Shown here: one piece after another, positions 44,146-53,809 of the stretch | Position numbering within the stretch: the first letter of the stretch is position 1 | Layout: each line of letters starts with the position of its first letter | NCBI RefSeq assembly: GCF_000420505.1 | Contig: NZ_ATVB01000010.1 | Location: forward strand, 1-64,000 | From: Alloscardovia omnicolens DSM 21503 | GTDB lineage: Bacteria > Actinomycetota > Actinomycetes > Actinomycetales > Bifidobacteriaceae | Direction: 5' to 3' | DNA: 64,000 nt | Position numbers and translations under genes: made by a program | The notes under the pieces: generated by a model | What the model was told of the DNA's origin: nothing | Databases searched by the model: none | What the model saw: the letters and a program-made list of their open reading frames with translations, nothing else

Positions 44146-45642
44146 ATGGCTGAAAAATTAATGAAGTTTTCCGAGGCTGTGGAAAAGTACGATCCTGTTA
44201 TCGGTCTCGAAGTACATGTGGAGCTGAACACCAAGACCAAGCTTTTCTGCCCTGCAGAAGTATCGTTTGGTGGTGAGCCAAATACTCAGCTCACCCCTGT
44301 ATCCCTTGGTTTGCCAGGTTCTTTGCCAGTGGTGAATAAATCTGCTATTGACTACGCTATTAAGCTTGGTTTGGCGTTGCATTGCGATATTGCTGAATGG
44401 TCTCAGTTCGCTCGTAAGAACTACTTCTACCCAGACATGCCTCGCGATTACCAGATTTCGCAGTATGATAAGCCACTAAACGGCGAAGGTTACCTCGACG
44501 TAGAGCTGGAAGACGGTGAAATCTTCCGCGTTCCAATTGAGCGTGCTCACGTAGAAGATGATGCTGGTAAGAATACACACGTCGGCGGTGCAGATGGTCG
44601 TATTGAAGGTGCCGACCATTCCCTCGTGGACTACAACCGTGCAGGTGTGCCATTGGTAGAAATCGTAACCAAGCCAATTACTGGTGCAGGTGCACGCGCA
44701 GCTGAAGTTGCTGGCGCTTATGTGCGCACTATTCGCGATATTGTTCGTGCTCTCAACATTTCCAACGCTCGCATGGAGCAAGGAAATATGCGTGCCGACG
44801 TGAACGTATCGTTGCGTAACAGTCCAGATGCACCATTTGGCACTCGTTCCGAAACGAAGAACGTGAACTCCTTCCGTGGTATTGAGCGCACTATTGTGTA
44901 TGAAATTCGCCGTCAAGCTGCTGTGTTGGAAGCGGGTGGAGAAGTTCTTCAGGAAACCCGCCACTGGGATGAGGCTAACCAAACAACTGCCGGTGGTCGT
45001 GTGAAGACTGATGCCGACGATTACCGCTACTTCCCAGATCCAGACTTGGTTATGGTTCACACCACCAAGGAACATATTGACGAGCTTAAGGCTCAGATGC
45101 CAGAAATGCCACGCGAACGTCGCAACCGCTTGCAAACCGAATGGGGTTTGAGCGATAACGATATGCGCGATATTATTAACGCTTCTGCATTGGATCTCGT
45201 AGAAGAAACTGTGAAAGCTGGCGCTAGCCCAGCCGGTGCTCGCAAGTGGTGGATGGGTGAAATTTCCCGTACTGCTAACGAGAACGACACAACTTTGGAA
45301 GAGCTAAGCATTACTCCAGCCGATGTAGCGCGTGTAGAAGCCTTGATTGCTGAGGGCAAGCTCAACGACAAGCTGGCTAAGCAAACAGTTTCAGGAGTTA
45401 TTGCAGGCGAAGGCACTCCAGATGAGGTAGTGGCTAAGCACGACTACGAGGTTGTTCAAGATACTGGTGCTTTGGAAGCAGAAGTCGATAAGGCTCTTGC
45501 CGCAAACCCAGATATCGTAGAAAAGCTCAAGAGCGGCAATATGAAGCCAATGGGCGCTATTATTGGTGCTGTTATGAAGGCAACTCGCGGACAAGCCGAT
45601 GCTAAGACTGTTACTGGCATCGTTATGTCTAAGATTAAATAG
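44146..45642 (+). CDS. gatB: Asp/Glu-tRNA amidotransferase subunit B
   Basis: 498 residues. [17 protein letters not shown] at the N-terminus, [28 protein letters not shown] and the C-terminal YqeY-like tRNA-binding domain ([25 protein letters not shown]) are all present. It binds the mischarged tRNA and carries out the ATP-dependent amidation. Sixteen bases after gatA. Confidence 0.97.
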   Translation: MAEKLMKFSEAVEKYDPVIGLEVHVELNTKTKLFCPAEVSFGGEPNTQLTPVSLGLPGSLPVVNKSAIDYAIKLGLALHCDIAEWSQFARKNYFYPDMPRDYQISQYDKPLNGEGYLDVELEDGEIFRVPIERAHVEDDAGKNTHVGGADGRIEGADHSLVDYNRAGVPLVEIVTKPITGAGARAAEVAGAYVRTIRDIVRALNISNARMEQGNMRADVNVSLRNSPDAPFGTRSETKNVNSFRGIERTIVYEIRRQAAVLEAGGEVLQETRHWDEANQTTAGGRVKTDADDYRYFPDPDLVMVHTTKEHIDELKAQMPEMPRERRNRLQTEWGLSDNDMRDIINASALDLVEETVKAGASPAGARKWWMGEISRTANENDTTLEELSITPADVARVEALIAEGKLNDKLAKQTVSGVIAGEGTPDEVVAKHDYEVVQDTGALEAEVDKALAANPDIVEKLKSGNMKPMGAIIGAVMKATRGQADAKTVTGIVMSKIK

Positions 45643-45682
45643 CGCACAATAACTCAGGTATAAAGAAGGGGAAAGGCAATCA

Positions 45683-46558
45683 ATGCAAGATCGCACTCTC
45701 GATGAAAGCGTGGTACTGCCAGAAATTCGCGGAGAAATGGTTAAACTTCGCGCGGCAAGCTGGGAAGATTTCAGCACCATGGATCGCATTCACGCCTTTT
45801 CCTCTTCTTTAACACTGGTAGGAAAATCTGAGGAAGCTGAGCGCGCTATTGTGCGTTCATGGATTCAGCGTTCATTACGCTGGCAGAAAGGCGTTCGCAC
45901 CCAAGAAGAAGGTCTGCAAGATGCTGAAGCTCGAGGAGTGATGGCATGGTCTCTGTTCGCGAATGACTCGCAAGACGCAGACGGTGATGAACTTATTGGT
46001 ATGGCTTTCCTCGTAGACATTGATGCATGGGCACAATCCGCTCGCATTCAAGTTATTTTGGGTCAAGATTACCGTGGTCGAGGATATACCCGCGACGTTA
46101 TGCCCCGCGTAATGACCTACGGTTTCGCTCCACGTCCGGCAGGCTTAGGATTGCACCGCATTTGGATTAGCACATCCTCATCAAATATGCGCGGTCACGC
46201 AGTATATAAATCACTTGGTTTTATTGAATCGGGTACATCTCGTGACGCTTTATGGGATGACAGCGAAGCCCACTACATGGATTTGCATGTTTTCGACATG
46301 CTCGTTGATGAATTTGATCCTATTCAATCGCTGGCTACTTTCGGTTTGCATACTATCATGGATAATCCTGGCGTGCGTGAAGCGCTGGCTCAGCATGAAC
46401 GTACCCAAAATATCAAAAAGAAAAATCACGAAGAGCAAGCCGTGCAACTTCCTCCTATCTCTGGTCAGCGTCAAACTATTAGCGGCGACGATATGGTAAA
46501 CCAAGACGAAGAGTTGCCATGGTGGCGTAAACTAGGAGCCAACCGAAAGCGCGACTAA
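45683..46558 (+). CDS. GNAT-family acetyltransferase (RimJ/RimL-like)
   Basis: 291 residues. The acetyl-CoA loop ILGQDYRGRGYTRDVMPRVMTYGF and LGLHRIWISTSSSNMRGHAVYKSLGF are typical of the RimJ/RimL branch. A C-terminal extension of about 80 residues (after HVFDMLVDEF) has no clear domain. SD ggggaaagg. It lies downstream of gatB and may be co-transcribed; the substrate is unknown. Confidence 0.85.
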   Translation: MQDRTLDESVVLPEIRGEMVKLRAASWEDFSTMDRIHAFSSSLTLVGKSEEAERAIVRSWIQRSLRWQKGVRTQEEGLQDAEARGVMAWSLFANDSQDADGDELIGMAFLVDIDAWAQSARIQVILGQDYRGRGYTRDVMPRVMTYGFAPRPAGLGLHRIWISTSSSNMRGHAVYKSLGFIESGTSRDALWDDSEAHYMDLHVFDMLVDEFDPIQSLATFGLHTIMDNPGVREALAQHERTQNIKKKNHEEQAVQLPPISGQRQTISGDDMVNQDEELPWWRKLGANRKRD

Positions 46559-46590
46559 GTTCATAGCAATCCCACCATAAGGAGAGCTTT

Positions 46591-46902
46591 ATGAGTGCAG
46601 AAGATCTCGATAACTACGAAACAGAAGCTGAACTGGCACTGTATAAAGAGTATCGTGATGTTATTAAACTTTTTACCTACGTTATTGAAACTGAACGTCG
46701 TTTTTATTTAGCCAATCGTGTAGATTTTAACGCTCGTCAGGCAGGTCAAGACGTGTATTTTGACGTCCAGCTAACCGATGCGTGGGTGTGGGATGTCTAT
46801 CGTCCTAACCGTTTCGTAAAAACGGTGCGCATCGTTACTTTCAAAGACGTGAATGTAGAAGAAGTACAAAAAACTGATATCGAAGTACCGCGCAATTTGT
46901 AG
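46591..46902 (+). CDS. DUF2469 protein
   Basis: 103 residues, acidic N-terminus (MSAEDLDNYETEAELALYKEYRDVIKLFTYVIETERRFYLAN) and conserved DVWDVYRPNRFVKTVRI-type C-terminal part. This is an actinobacteria-specific family usually encoded next to rnhB. SD aaggagag. Here it is separated from rnhB by the flavoprotein, rplS and lepB. Function unknown. Confidence 0.88.
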   Translation: MSAEDLDNYETEAELALYKEYRDVIKLFTYVIETERRFYLANRVDFNARQAGQDVYFDVQLTDAWVWDVYRPNRFVKTVRIVTFKDVNVEEVQKTDIEVPRNL

Positions 46903-47043
46903 TCTATCGCATAAAACACACACAGTATCTGTGCGTATATGTGCATGAACTGCAAAAAATTTGTGTGCAGTATCGAGGAAAGTCAAGAAAAACTGTAGTT
47001 TGCGATATCCTTAGAAAGAGTGTCTAAAGTTAGAGGAGTTAAT

Positions 47044-48633
47044 GTGACAGATAAACAATCTGTTGTGATTATCGGTGGTGGCCCAGCAGGTCTTACCGCA
47101 GCGTGGGAATTAGTTAAAGATAATGCCGACGCTTACGATGTCACCGTGCTGGAAGCAAGTCAAGAATTTGGTGGCATTGCTCGCACTGTAAAGTACAACG
47201 GTAATCGTATGGATATTGGCGGTCATCGCTTCTTCTCCAAAGACGATCGCATTATGCAGTGGTGGCAAGATGTTATGCCATTGCAAGGTGCTCCATCCTA
47301 CGATGACAAAAAATTGGGACGCCATCATGATTTGAACCCTGGCGGACCAGATCCAGAAAAAACTGATGTAGTTATGCTGAAGCGTCACCGCTTGTCCCGC
47401 ATTTTCTGGAATCAGCATTTCTTTGATTATCCAATTAGCTTGACCCCTAATACCATTAGAGCGATGGGCTTCTTCCTGACTATGCAGGCAGGTTTTAGCT
47501 ACTTGTGGTCAACCGTTCACAAGCTTCCAGAAGATAATCTGGAAAACTTCTATATTAACCGTTTCGGCCGCAAACTCTACTCGCTGTTCTTCGAGGGATA
47601 CACTGAGAAGCTCTGGGGGCGCCATCCAAGCGAAATTTCTGCTGACTGGGGTGCTCAGCGTGTTAAGGGTCTGAACATTTGGAATATTTTAGGCAATGCT
47701 TTTAAGAAGCTTATGCCAGGTCATAAGGCAGATAATTCTAAGGTAGAAACTTCTCTGATTGAAGAGTTCTGGTATCCAAAGCTTGGTCCAGGTCAGCTCT
47801 GGGAGGTTGTGGCAGATAACTCTACTGCTAAGGGCGCAACAATTATTAAGGGCGCTAAGGTTACCTCTATTCACAGCGAAAACGGTAAAGCGTCTGCAGT
47901 AGATTACACCACTGAAGATGGCAAGGTTGTGAGCTTAAAGGCTGACCATGTTATTTCTTCTATGCCGCTCAATCACTTGATTGACGCGATGAACAACGGT
48001 GGCGTAGACGTTCCGGCTTCTGTAACAGAAGTTGCGCACGGTTTACCATTCCGCGACTTCGTAACCGTTGGTTTGCTCGTAAAGAAGTTGCGCGTAAAGA
48101 ACACCACAGATGTTCCAACTTTGGGTAATCCTCCTATCGTTCCGGATAACTGGATTTATGTGCAAGATCCTGGATACAAGGTAGGACGTATTCAAATCTT
48201 CAATAACTGGAGCCCATATCTCTTAAAGGATCCAGATAATACCGTATGGATTGGTTTGGAATACTTTACCGACGAAGGCGACGATTTCTGGAACCTCAGC
48301 GACGAAGAAGCTCGCAAGTTTGCTATTGCCGAAATGATTCGCATGCGCATTATTGAAAGTGCAGATGATGTGCTTGATGCTCACCGCGAACTCGTTCCTA
48401 AGGCATATCCAGCATACTTCGATACCTACGATCGCATCGATGAGCTAACCGGTTGGATTGATTCCTTAAGCAATGTGTACTGCGTAGGACGTAACGGACA
48501 ACACCACTACAATAACCAGGATCATTCGATGGCAACATCGATTGAAGCTGTGGAGAACATCAAGACTGGTCGCGAAGACAAGTCCAATGTATGGGGCGTG
48601 AACACCGAAAAGTCTTACCATGAGTCAAAGTAA
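47044..48633 (+). CDS. UDP-galactopyranose mutase-like FAD oxidoreductase
   Basis: 529 residues from GTG 47044 (SD agaggag, five-base spacing); an in-frame GTG at 47020 lacks an SD. The N-terminal FAD loop VVIIGGGPAGLTAAWEL is followed by FGGIARTVKYNGNRMDIGGHRFF, and later YTEKLWGRHPSEI and YCVGRNGQHHYNNQDHSM, a family resembling UDP-galactopyranose mutase and amine oxidases. It may make a furanose or oxidise a sugar nucleotide for cell-surface polysaccharide; the exact reaction is uncertain. Single gene with terminator at 48664-48704. Confidence 0.83.
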   Translation: MTDKQSVVIIGGGPAGLTAAWELVKDNADAYDVTVLEASQEFGGIARTVKYNGNRMDIGGHRFFSKDDRIMQWWQDVMPLQGAPSYDDKKLGRHHDLNPGGPDPEKTDVVMLKRHRLSRIFWNQHFFDYPISLTPNTIRAMGFFLTMQAGFSYLWSTVHKLPEDNLENFYINRFGRKLYSLFFEGYTEKLWGRHPSEISADWGAQRVKGLNIWNILGNAFKKLMPGHKADNSKVETSLIEEFWYPKLGPGQLWEVVADNSTAKGATIIKGAKVTSIHSENGKASAVDYTTEDGKVVSLKADHVISSMPLNHLIDAMNNGGVDVPASVTEVAHGLPFRDFVTVGLLVKKLRVKNTTDVPTLGNPPIVPDNWIYVQDPGYKVGRIQIFNNWSPYLLKDPDNTVWIGLEYFTDEGDDFWNLSDEEARKFAIAEMIRMRIIESADDVLDAHRELVPKAYPAYFDTYDRIDELTGWIDSLSNVYCVGRNGQHHYNNQDHSMATSIEAVENIKTGREDKSNVWGVNTEKSYHESK

Positions 48634-48663
48634 CAGCATATAGACCATATGTACTCAGCACAC

Positions 48664-48708
48664 AAGCACTGAAGAGGTCGTGAACACCGATTTCTTCAGT
48701 GCTTTAGT
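48664..48708 (+). terminator. Terminator after the flavoprotein gene
   Basis: aagcactgaag (48664-48674) and cttcagtgctt (48694-48704) form a perfect 11-bp stem ending in tagtg. A -10 box TATACT (48710-48715) directly after it may drive rplS. Confidence 0.75.
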
Positions 48709-48764
48709 GTATACTAGCAACTTGTATGTGCCGAGTGGAAGCATTGCCACATAGATGCGCCACT

Positions 48765-48963
48765 CACTAGGTCTAGCTCAAGCTAGTTCAGCCGGCTCAA
48801 GCCTAGCTTAAGCCAAGCTATGAGCCTAGCTACAAACCTAGCTCGCTCTAGCTATGAGCAGACTGGCCTCTTTGCAAGCAAACTTGCAAAGGAGAACGAG
48901 GAATATACCAAGCGTATTATTCCCAGACTTAACGCTGATATGTGGCGGCGTACGAGGATTACA
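48765..48963 (+). promoter_or_regulatory. rplS leader with CTAG cluster and hairpin
   Basis: The leader holds six CTAG tetranucleotides between 48768 and 48857 in agcctagct/tctagct contexts, a tetramer normally rare in bacterial DNA. Farther on, ctttgcaag-caaa-cttgcaaag (48870-48891) is a strong 9-bp hairpin. Both lie in the probable 5' UTR of rplS. L19 leader regulation is inferred only from position. Confidence 0.5.
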
Positions 48964-49326
48964 ATGAACGCTATTGAAGCATTCGAAGCTAAGCAGCTCA
49001 AGGCTGCAGATTCCATTCCTGCATTCCGTCCAGGCGACACCGTTAAGGTGAACGTAAAGATTCAGGAAGGTAACAACTCCCGTATTCAGGCATTCCAGGG
49101 CGTCGTTATTGGTCGCCAGGGTGCTGGCTTGCGTGAAACCTTCATCGTTCGTAAGGTTTCCTTCGGTGTTGGCGTAGAGCGTCGCTTCCCAGTACATTCC
49201 CCATCTATCGATTCTATTGAATTGGTACGTAAGGGTAAGGTACGTCGCGCAAAGCTCTACTACTTGCGCAACTTGCGCGGTAAGGCTGCTCGTATTGTTG
49301 AGCGCCGCGACAACTCTGCAAAGTAA
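48964..49326 (+). CDS. rplS: 50S ribosomal protein L19
   Basis: 120 residues from ATG 48964: [33 protein letters not shown]...[36 protein letters not shown] longer frame reaches back to 48820, but the family starts at MNAIEAFE and an SD (cgagga) is present there, so the shorter form is used. L19 lies at the 30S-50S interface. Terminator at 49337-49372. Confidence 0.97.
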   Translation: MNAIEAFEAKQLKAADSIPAFRPGDTVKVNVKIQEGNNSRIQAFQGVVIGRQGAGLRETFIVRKVSFGVGVERRFPVHSPSIDSIELVRKGKVRRAKLYYLRNLRGKAARIVERRDNSAK

Positions 49327-49336
49327 GCGAGATGGA

Positions 49337-49376
49337 GAGAAACCCGGGGCTCTACCTCGGGTTTCTTTATTTTCGT
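49337..49376 (+). terminator. rplS terminator
   Basis: gaaacccgggg and cctcgggtttc pair around ctcta and are followed by tttattttcg, a textbook intrinsic terminator. Confidence 0.92.
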
Positions 49377-49403
49377 AAGAGGCGAAGCACAGTGGAGACC
49401 AAT

Positions 49404-50123
49404 ATGAGCACAGCCAAACATTCTCGTCGTGAGAACTATATTCCTGCACATAGCACAGGTGAACGGCACTATCGAGCAAGCGAACGCCGCCTTATGGGAG
49501 CGCTAGATTGGTTATTCTATTTCGTTGTGCCTATGGCTATAGTTTTAGTGCTGCGTTTTGTTGTTTTCGGTCTTTTTATTATTCCCTCCGCCTCGATGGA
49601 AAACACGTTGATGATTGGTGATCGTATTATTACCAATAATCTCAATATTTCTTCTCAAACTTTAAAGCGCGGTCAAGTGATTGTTTTTGCTGATAATTCG
49701 CACTGGCTGACCGCACAAGACATGAATGAAGCAGCCAGCTCCACACATAGTTTTGGCATAGATAGCGACAAACTGTTTCTCGTGAAACGTCTTATTGGCT
49801 TGCCGGGCGATGTGGTGGCCTGTGATGGTGGGGGAGCGCCTGTAACAGTAAACGGTCAAGCTATCGATGAATCATCGTATTTGAAGCCAGGTGTTGCGCC
49901 ATCGGATGAAGCTTTTTCTGTTACTGTTCCTCCCGATAGCGTTTTTGTTATGGGAGATAATCGTTCAAATTCTGCTGATTCGCGCTTCCATCAAGACGAT
50001 GGTAATTCAGGCTGTGTGCGCATTAGTTCCGTTACAGGCGTAGCGATGGCTGTTTTCTGGCCTTCATCCGATTGGAAAACTTTGAACACAGGCCGCCAAG
50101 CATTTGAAAGTGCAGGCTTGTAA
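49404..50123 (+). CDS. lepB: Signal peptidase I
   Basis: 239 residues from ATG 49404 (SD gtggaga). One membrane helix (about 35-60), then the catalytic Ser64 in PSASMENTL and the Lys in FLVKRLIGLPGD; VMGDNRSNSADSR is box E. An in-frame ATG at 49332 would translate the rplS terminator and is rejected. It cleaves Sec/Tat signal peptides at the outer face of the membrane. Overlaps rnhB by one base. Confidence 0.95.
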   Translation: MSTAKHSRRENYIPAHSTGERHYRASERRLMGALDWLFYFVVPMAIVLVLRFVVFGLFIIPSASMENTLMIGDRIITNNLNISSQTLKRGQVIVFADNSHWLTAQDMNEAASSTHSFGIDSDKLFLVKRLIGLPGDVVACDGGGAPVTVNGQAIDESSYLKPGVAPSDEAFSVTVPPDSVFVMGDNRSNSADSRFHQDDGNSGCVRISSVTGVAMAVFWPSSDWKTLNTGRQAFESAGL

Positions 50124-50827
50124 TGGCTAGCCCTCTTCCAACGTGGGATTATGAATCAGAAATTGTAGCTCAAGGTGCTCAGTGGATTATTGGCCTCGAT
50201 GAAGTAGGCCGCGGCTGTTTAGCAGGACCAGTAACGCTTGGCGCTGCAGCTTTTCCAGCCGCTCGTATTGGCAGCGATACTATTCCTCACGATCTGAAAG
50301 ATTCGAAACTACTGACCGAGCGTAAACGCGAAGCCCTCATAGAACCTGTGCAATCATGGGCTGCAGCTGTAAGCACAGGCTCGTGCAGTAATCAAGAAAT
50401 TGATGAATGGGGTATAGCGGCATGTTTAGGTTTAGCTGCTGTGCGTGCTTTACATACTGTTGAGCATATGCTTGCTCAGAAGTATCCTGACGACTTTTAT
50501 GATCGCGTGCGCCTTGCTGTTATCTTGGATGGCCCGCATGACTATATAACACCCGCGCTATCGATGCTAAACGCTCCTGCTATACCCGTTATTCCACGCG
50601 TATATACGCAGGTTAAAGCTGATCAAAAATGCGCAAGCGTAGCAGCAGCATCTGTTTATGCGAAAGTACAGCGCGATCATGAAATGATGCGCATAGCCCG
50701 CGAAAATCCGCAGTGGTCTGCCTATGCGTGGGAGAAAAATAAAGGCTACGGATCTGCAGCACACAGAGCCGCTATACAAGAATATGGTCCAACACCATAT
50801 CATCGCATTAGTTGGAAGTTGGGATAA
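50123..50827 (+). CDS. rnhB: Ribonuclease HII
   Basis: 234 residues. Catalytic Asp26-Glu27 in GLDEVGRGCLAGPV, another Asp in VILDGPHDY and VKADQKCASVAAASVYAKVQRD. It removes RNA from RNA-DNA hybrids, including single ribonucleotides. The lepB stop and this ATG share a base (TAATG), and the LacI regulator starts one base after its stop. Confidence 0.95.
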   Translation: MASPLPTWDYESEIVAQGAQWIIGLDEVGRGCLAGPVTLGAAAFPAARIGSDTIPHDLKDSKLLTERKREALIEPVQSWAAAVSTGSCSNQEIDEWGIAACLGLAAVRALHTVEHMLAQKYPDDFYDRVRLAVILDGPHDYITPALSMLNAPAIPVIPRVYTQVKADQKCASVAAASVYAKVQRDHEMMRIARENPQWSAYAWEKNKGYGSAAHRAAIQEYGPTPYHRISWKLG

Positions 50828-50828
50828 T

Positions 50829-51926
50829 ATGAGCACACGCAAAGTATCCATTGTCGATGTAGCCAAGGAAGCTGGAGTCTCGTATCAAACTGTATCGCGA
50901 GTTATTAATAATTCGCCTGCTGTACGTGAAGCAACCCGTCGCAAGGTTCAGGAAGCTATCCGTCAGCTGAATTATCATCCATCGCTGTCTGCGCAGTCTC
51001 TCAAAACGCAGCGTACCCGCATGATCGGCGTTATTGCATCACAAACGCAATACTCAGGTCCTCTGCTTACTATCTCGGCTATCGAAAGAATGGCGCGCAG
51101 CCGTAATCTCTTCGTTTCTGTGGCAACGGTTGATGAATCACGTCTTAATCCCGCTGATTTTAGCGAGATAGAGGAAAGCTTCGTTAAGCTCGGCGTAGAA
51201 GCTGTTGTTATTGTTGCGCCAACAGAAGCGATGGTTACGCTGGCCGTAGAAAGTCATGTGAATATTCCTCGCGTGATTATTACCGCTCCTGAGGGCACGC
51301 AGCAGCTCAGTTCGCGCAATTTTGATTCGTCGCGCGTGAAGTTTGTTTCCGCGAACCAAGATGCAGTGAGTGAGCAGATTGTGCATGGTCTGCGCGCTTC
51401 GGGCATAGAGCGCGTACTGTATATTAGCGGTCCGCAACAGTGGCGAGATGCTTATACCCGTTGCCATGCGTGTGTGCGTGCGTGTGAGCATAACAGTTTG
51501 ACCGTGCAGGTTATTGATGCTGGTGACTGGTTAAGCATGAACAGTTACGATAAGCTGACTGCTTTGTTGCAGGCAGATGCTTCGACTGTGATGAAAAATA
51601 CAGCGATATGGGCTGCTAATGATTTACTTGCTATGGGTGCTCGAAGAGCTTTGCTAGAAGCAGGTTTAGATGTTCCCGGCGATGTGCAGGTGATTGGTTA
51701 TGACGATATGCCAGGAACAGAAAGCTTGGTACCTCCGCTGACAACAGTGAACCCAAACTATGAGAAGGTTGGGTCTATTGCCATGCGTTTAGTTCTTGAC
51801 CTGTTGGGATATACTGCTGAGGACGATGAAGATGATTCCGTAGAAGAATACACTCTTCTTGATGGCTCAGATTGCGTGTATCTTGTTGAACCTCGTTTAG
51901 TTTTGCGTGCATCAACGCTTTCGTAG
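50829..51926 (+). CDS. LacI-family regulator, likely arabinose repressor
   Basis: 365 residues from ATG 50829; a longer frame from 50724 lies inside rnhB and is rejected. HTH VSIVDVAKEAGVSYQTVSRVINNSPAVREATR (about 5-36), effector domain ending VQVIGYDDMPGTESLVPPLTTVNPNY. An acidic stretch (AEDDEDDSVEEY) precedes the C-terminus. It sits directly upstream of araBDA, whose promoter carries a 16-bp palindrome, so it likely senses arabinose or a derivative. Translation is probably coupled to rnhB. Confidence 0.85.
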   Translation: MSTRKVSIVDVAKEAGVSYQTVSRVINNSPAVREATRRKVQEAIRQLNYHPSLSAQSLKTQRTRMIGVIASQTQYSGPLLTISAIERMARSRNLFVSVATVDESRLNPADFSEIEESFVKLGVEAVVIVAPTEAMVTLAVESHVNIPRVIITAPEGTQQLSSRNFDSSRVKFVSANQDAVSEQIVHGLRASGIERVLYISGPQQWRDAYTRCHACVRACEHNSLTVQVIDAGDWLSMNSYDKLTALLQADASTVMKNTAIWAANDLLAMGARRALLEAGLDVPGDVQVIGYDDMPGTESLVPPLTTVNPNYEKVGSIAMRLVLDLLGYTAEDDEDDSVEEYTLLDGSDCVYLVEPRLVLRASTLS

Positions 51927-51962
51927 AGGGCTGTTGATTGTTTAGATTGAGCGTGTGTTTAT

Positions 51963-52012
51963 TTGATTAATACAACGTTATAGTGTAAAATGTATTATGT
52001 GAACGTTCACAT
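51963..52012 (+). promoter_or_regulatory. araBDA promoter and operator
   Basis: TTGATT (51963-51968), 17 bases, TAAAAT (51986-51991). The predicted start overlaps atgtgaacgttcacat (51997-52012), a perfect 16-bp palindrome with a central CG. A repressor there would block initiation. Confidence 0.8.
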
Positions 52013-52061
52013 TACAGTGTGAATAAAGAAGTGCATTATCTAACACGACGGAGTGAAGACT

Positions 52062-53678
52062 ATGACGGACATCGCACGCGCACAAGAAGCTATTGCTGCG
52101 GGTAATATTTCTCTGGGCGTGGAGTTTGGTTCTACGCGCATTAAAGCTGTTCTCATTGATGAGCAATACAATACCTTGGCTCAGGGTGACCATGTGTGGG
52201 AAAATCATTTAGACAATGGATTATGGACTTACGGTTTGGATGAAGTATGGGCTGGCGTGCAAGATGCATATGCACAATTAGTTGCCAGCGTGCATGAAAC
52301 ATACGATGTTGAGCTCACTCGTATTGCACGCATGGGCTTCTCCGCCATGATGCATGGCTACCTCGCCTTCAATAAGAACGGTGAGCTCCTTGTTCCGTTC
52401 CGCACCTGGCGCAATACCAATACGCATGAAGCTCACGAACAGCTGTCTGAACTCTTCCAATTCAACATCCCAGAACGCTGGTCTATCGCGCACTTGTACC
52501 AAGCCATTCTCAATAACGAAGAGCATGTTCCTGAGGTAGATTTCTTCACCACCCTGTCTGGCTACGTACACTGGCAACTCACCGGCCGCAAAGTACTCGG
52601 AGTGGGCGATGCGTCGGGCATGTTCCCAATCGACCCACATACACACAACTTCGACGAAGAATTCCTAGCTCAATTCGAGCAACTCAGCAATGTGGCATCT
52701 CAGCCATGGAATATTCGTGAGATTTTGCCAACCGTCCTCGTTGCCGGCCAGAATGCAGGCGAACTCACTGAAGAAGGAGCGCGCCTACTCGATCCAAGCG
52801 GACGCTTACAGGCTGGTTCTGTTCTCGCTCCACCCGAGGGTGATGCAGGGACGGGCATGGTAGCCACCAACTCCGTACGAGTGCGCACTGGTAACGTGTC
52901 TGCAGGAACCTCCATCTTTGCCATGGTTGTGCTGGAAGACAAGCTCAAAGCGCTCCACCCAGAAGTGGACGTGGTCACCACACCTGCAGGCGATTTAGCG
53001 GGCATGTCTCATGCGAATAACTTCACCTCCGACCTGAACGCATGGGTGGGCTTATTCCGTGAATTTGCAGCGGCTGCGGGAACTCCTGTAGACAATGCTA
53101 CGCTGTTCTCCACGCTGTTTAATGCGGCTATTGCCGACAACACCGATGACAACGCAGGCGGATTGCTCAACTATTGCTTCTATTCGGGGGAATTCCTCGT
53201 TAATCTGGCTGAAGGTCGTCCTGTGTTCGCGCGCGGACCTCAAGCCCGCATGAGTCTGGGCAACTTTATGCGCGCTCAGCTCTTCTCCGCCTTCTCCCCA
53301 GTAAAAGTGGGCATGGACGTGATGACCAAAGATGAGGGAGTGCGAGTAGATTCTTTGGTTGGTCATGGTGGCATTTTCACCACGCCTGTGGTAGCTCAGC
53401 GTATTTTGGCTGCCGCGTTTAACACGCCTATCCGCGTGATGAGCACGGCTGCTGAAGGCGGCGCGTGGGGTATGGCAGTGCTCGCTGATTACACTGCTCA
53501 CGCTCAGACCGCTCTCGACGACTATTTGGATAACACGGTTTTTGCTGGCGCGCAGTATTCTACAGAAGAACCGCAGCCTGCAGACGTTGACGGTTTCGAA
53601 GACTTCTTTGAGCGCTTTAGGACCGGATTAGCGATTGAACAGGCTGCGGTAGAAAGTATTGATTTGGAATCACGGTAG
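52062..53678 (+). CDS. araB: L-ribulokinase (FGGY family)
   Basis: 538 residues from ATG 52062, which has ggag eight bases upstream; the GTG at 52053 is too close to it. FGGY kinase: GVEFGSTRIKAVLID (phosphate 1), MGFSAMMHGYLAFNKNG, FRTWRNTN, and the C-terminal GHGGIFTTPVVAQRILAAAF with ATP-binding GG. It phosphorylates L-ribulose to L-ribulose-5-phosphate. First gene of araB-araD-araA. Confidence 0.92.
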   Translation: MTDIARAQEAIAAGNISLGVEFGSTRIKAVLIDEQYNTLAQGDHVWENHLDNGLWTYGLDEVWAGVQDAYAQLVASVHETYDVELTRIARMGFSAMMHGYLAFNKNGELLVPFRTWRNTNTHEAHEQLSELFQFNIPERWSIAHLYQAILNNEEHVPEVDFFTTLSGYVHWQLTGRKVLGVGDASGMFPIDPHTHNFDEEFLAQFEQLSNVASQPWNIREILPTVLVAGQNAGELTEEGARLLDPSGRLQAGSVLAPPEGDAGTGMVATNSVRVRTGNVSAGTSIFAMVVLEDKLKALHPEVDVVTTPAGDLAGMSHANNFTSDLNAWVGLFREFAAAAGTPVDNATLFSTLFNAAIADNTDDNAGGLLNYCFYSGEFLVNLAEGRPVFARGPQARMSLGNFMRAQLFSAFSPVKVGMDVMTKDEGVRVDSLVGHGGIFTTPVVAQRILAAAFNTPIRVMSTAAEGGAWGMAVLADYTAHAQTALDDYLDNTVFAGAQYSTEEPQPADVDGFEDFFERFRTGLAIEQAAVESIDLESR

Positions 53679-53809
53679 AAATACCGCGCTAATAAACGCG
53701 CTAATAAACGCGATAAAAGGCCGCGAAAAACTAGTACAAAAACCCGCGCAAAAACTAGCGCCAAATCAGCAGAAAACTTTATAAGACACACAACATAAGG
53801 AGATATACA
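53679..53809. repeat. araB-araD gap with short direct repeat
   Basis: cgcgctaataaa occurs twice in tandem near 53687-53712, followed by a G/C-A-rich stretch with actag twice (53740 and 53755). No hairpin strong enough for a terminator is seen, in line with co-transcription. Nothing else is recognised. Confidence 0.5.

Noticed and set aside
44476-45135. 219-residue frame antisense to gatB
   Set aside because: Low-complexity shadow rich in Cys, His and Thr; no recognisable motif.
48820-48963. N-terminal extension of L19
   Set aside because: Family members start at MNAIEAFE, an SD is present there, and the extension is made of the CTAG leader repeats.
49332-49403. Longer start for signal peptidase I
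   Set aside because: It would translate the rplS terminator hairpin; the ATG at 49404 has a good SD.
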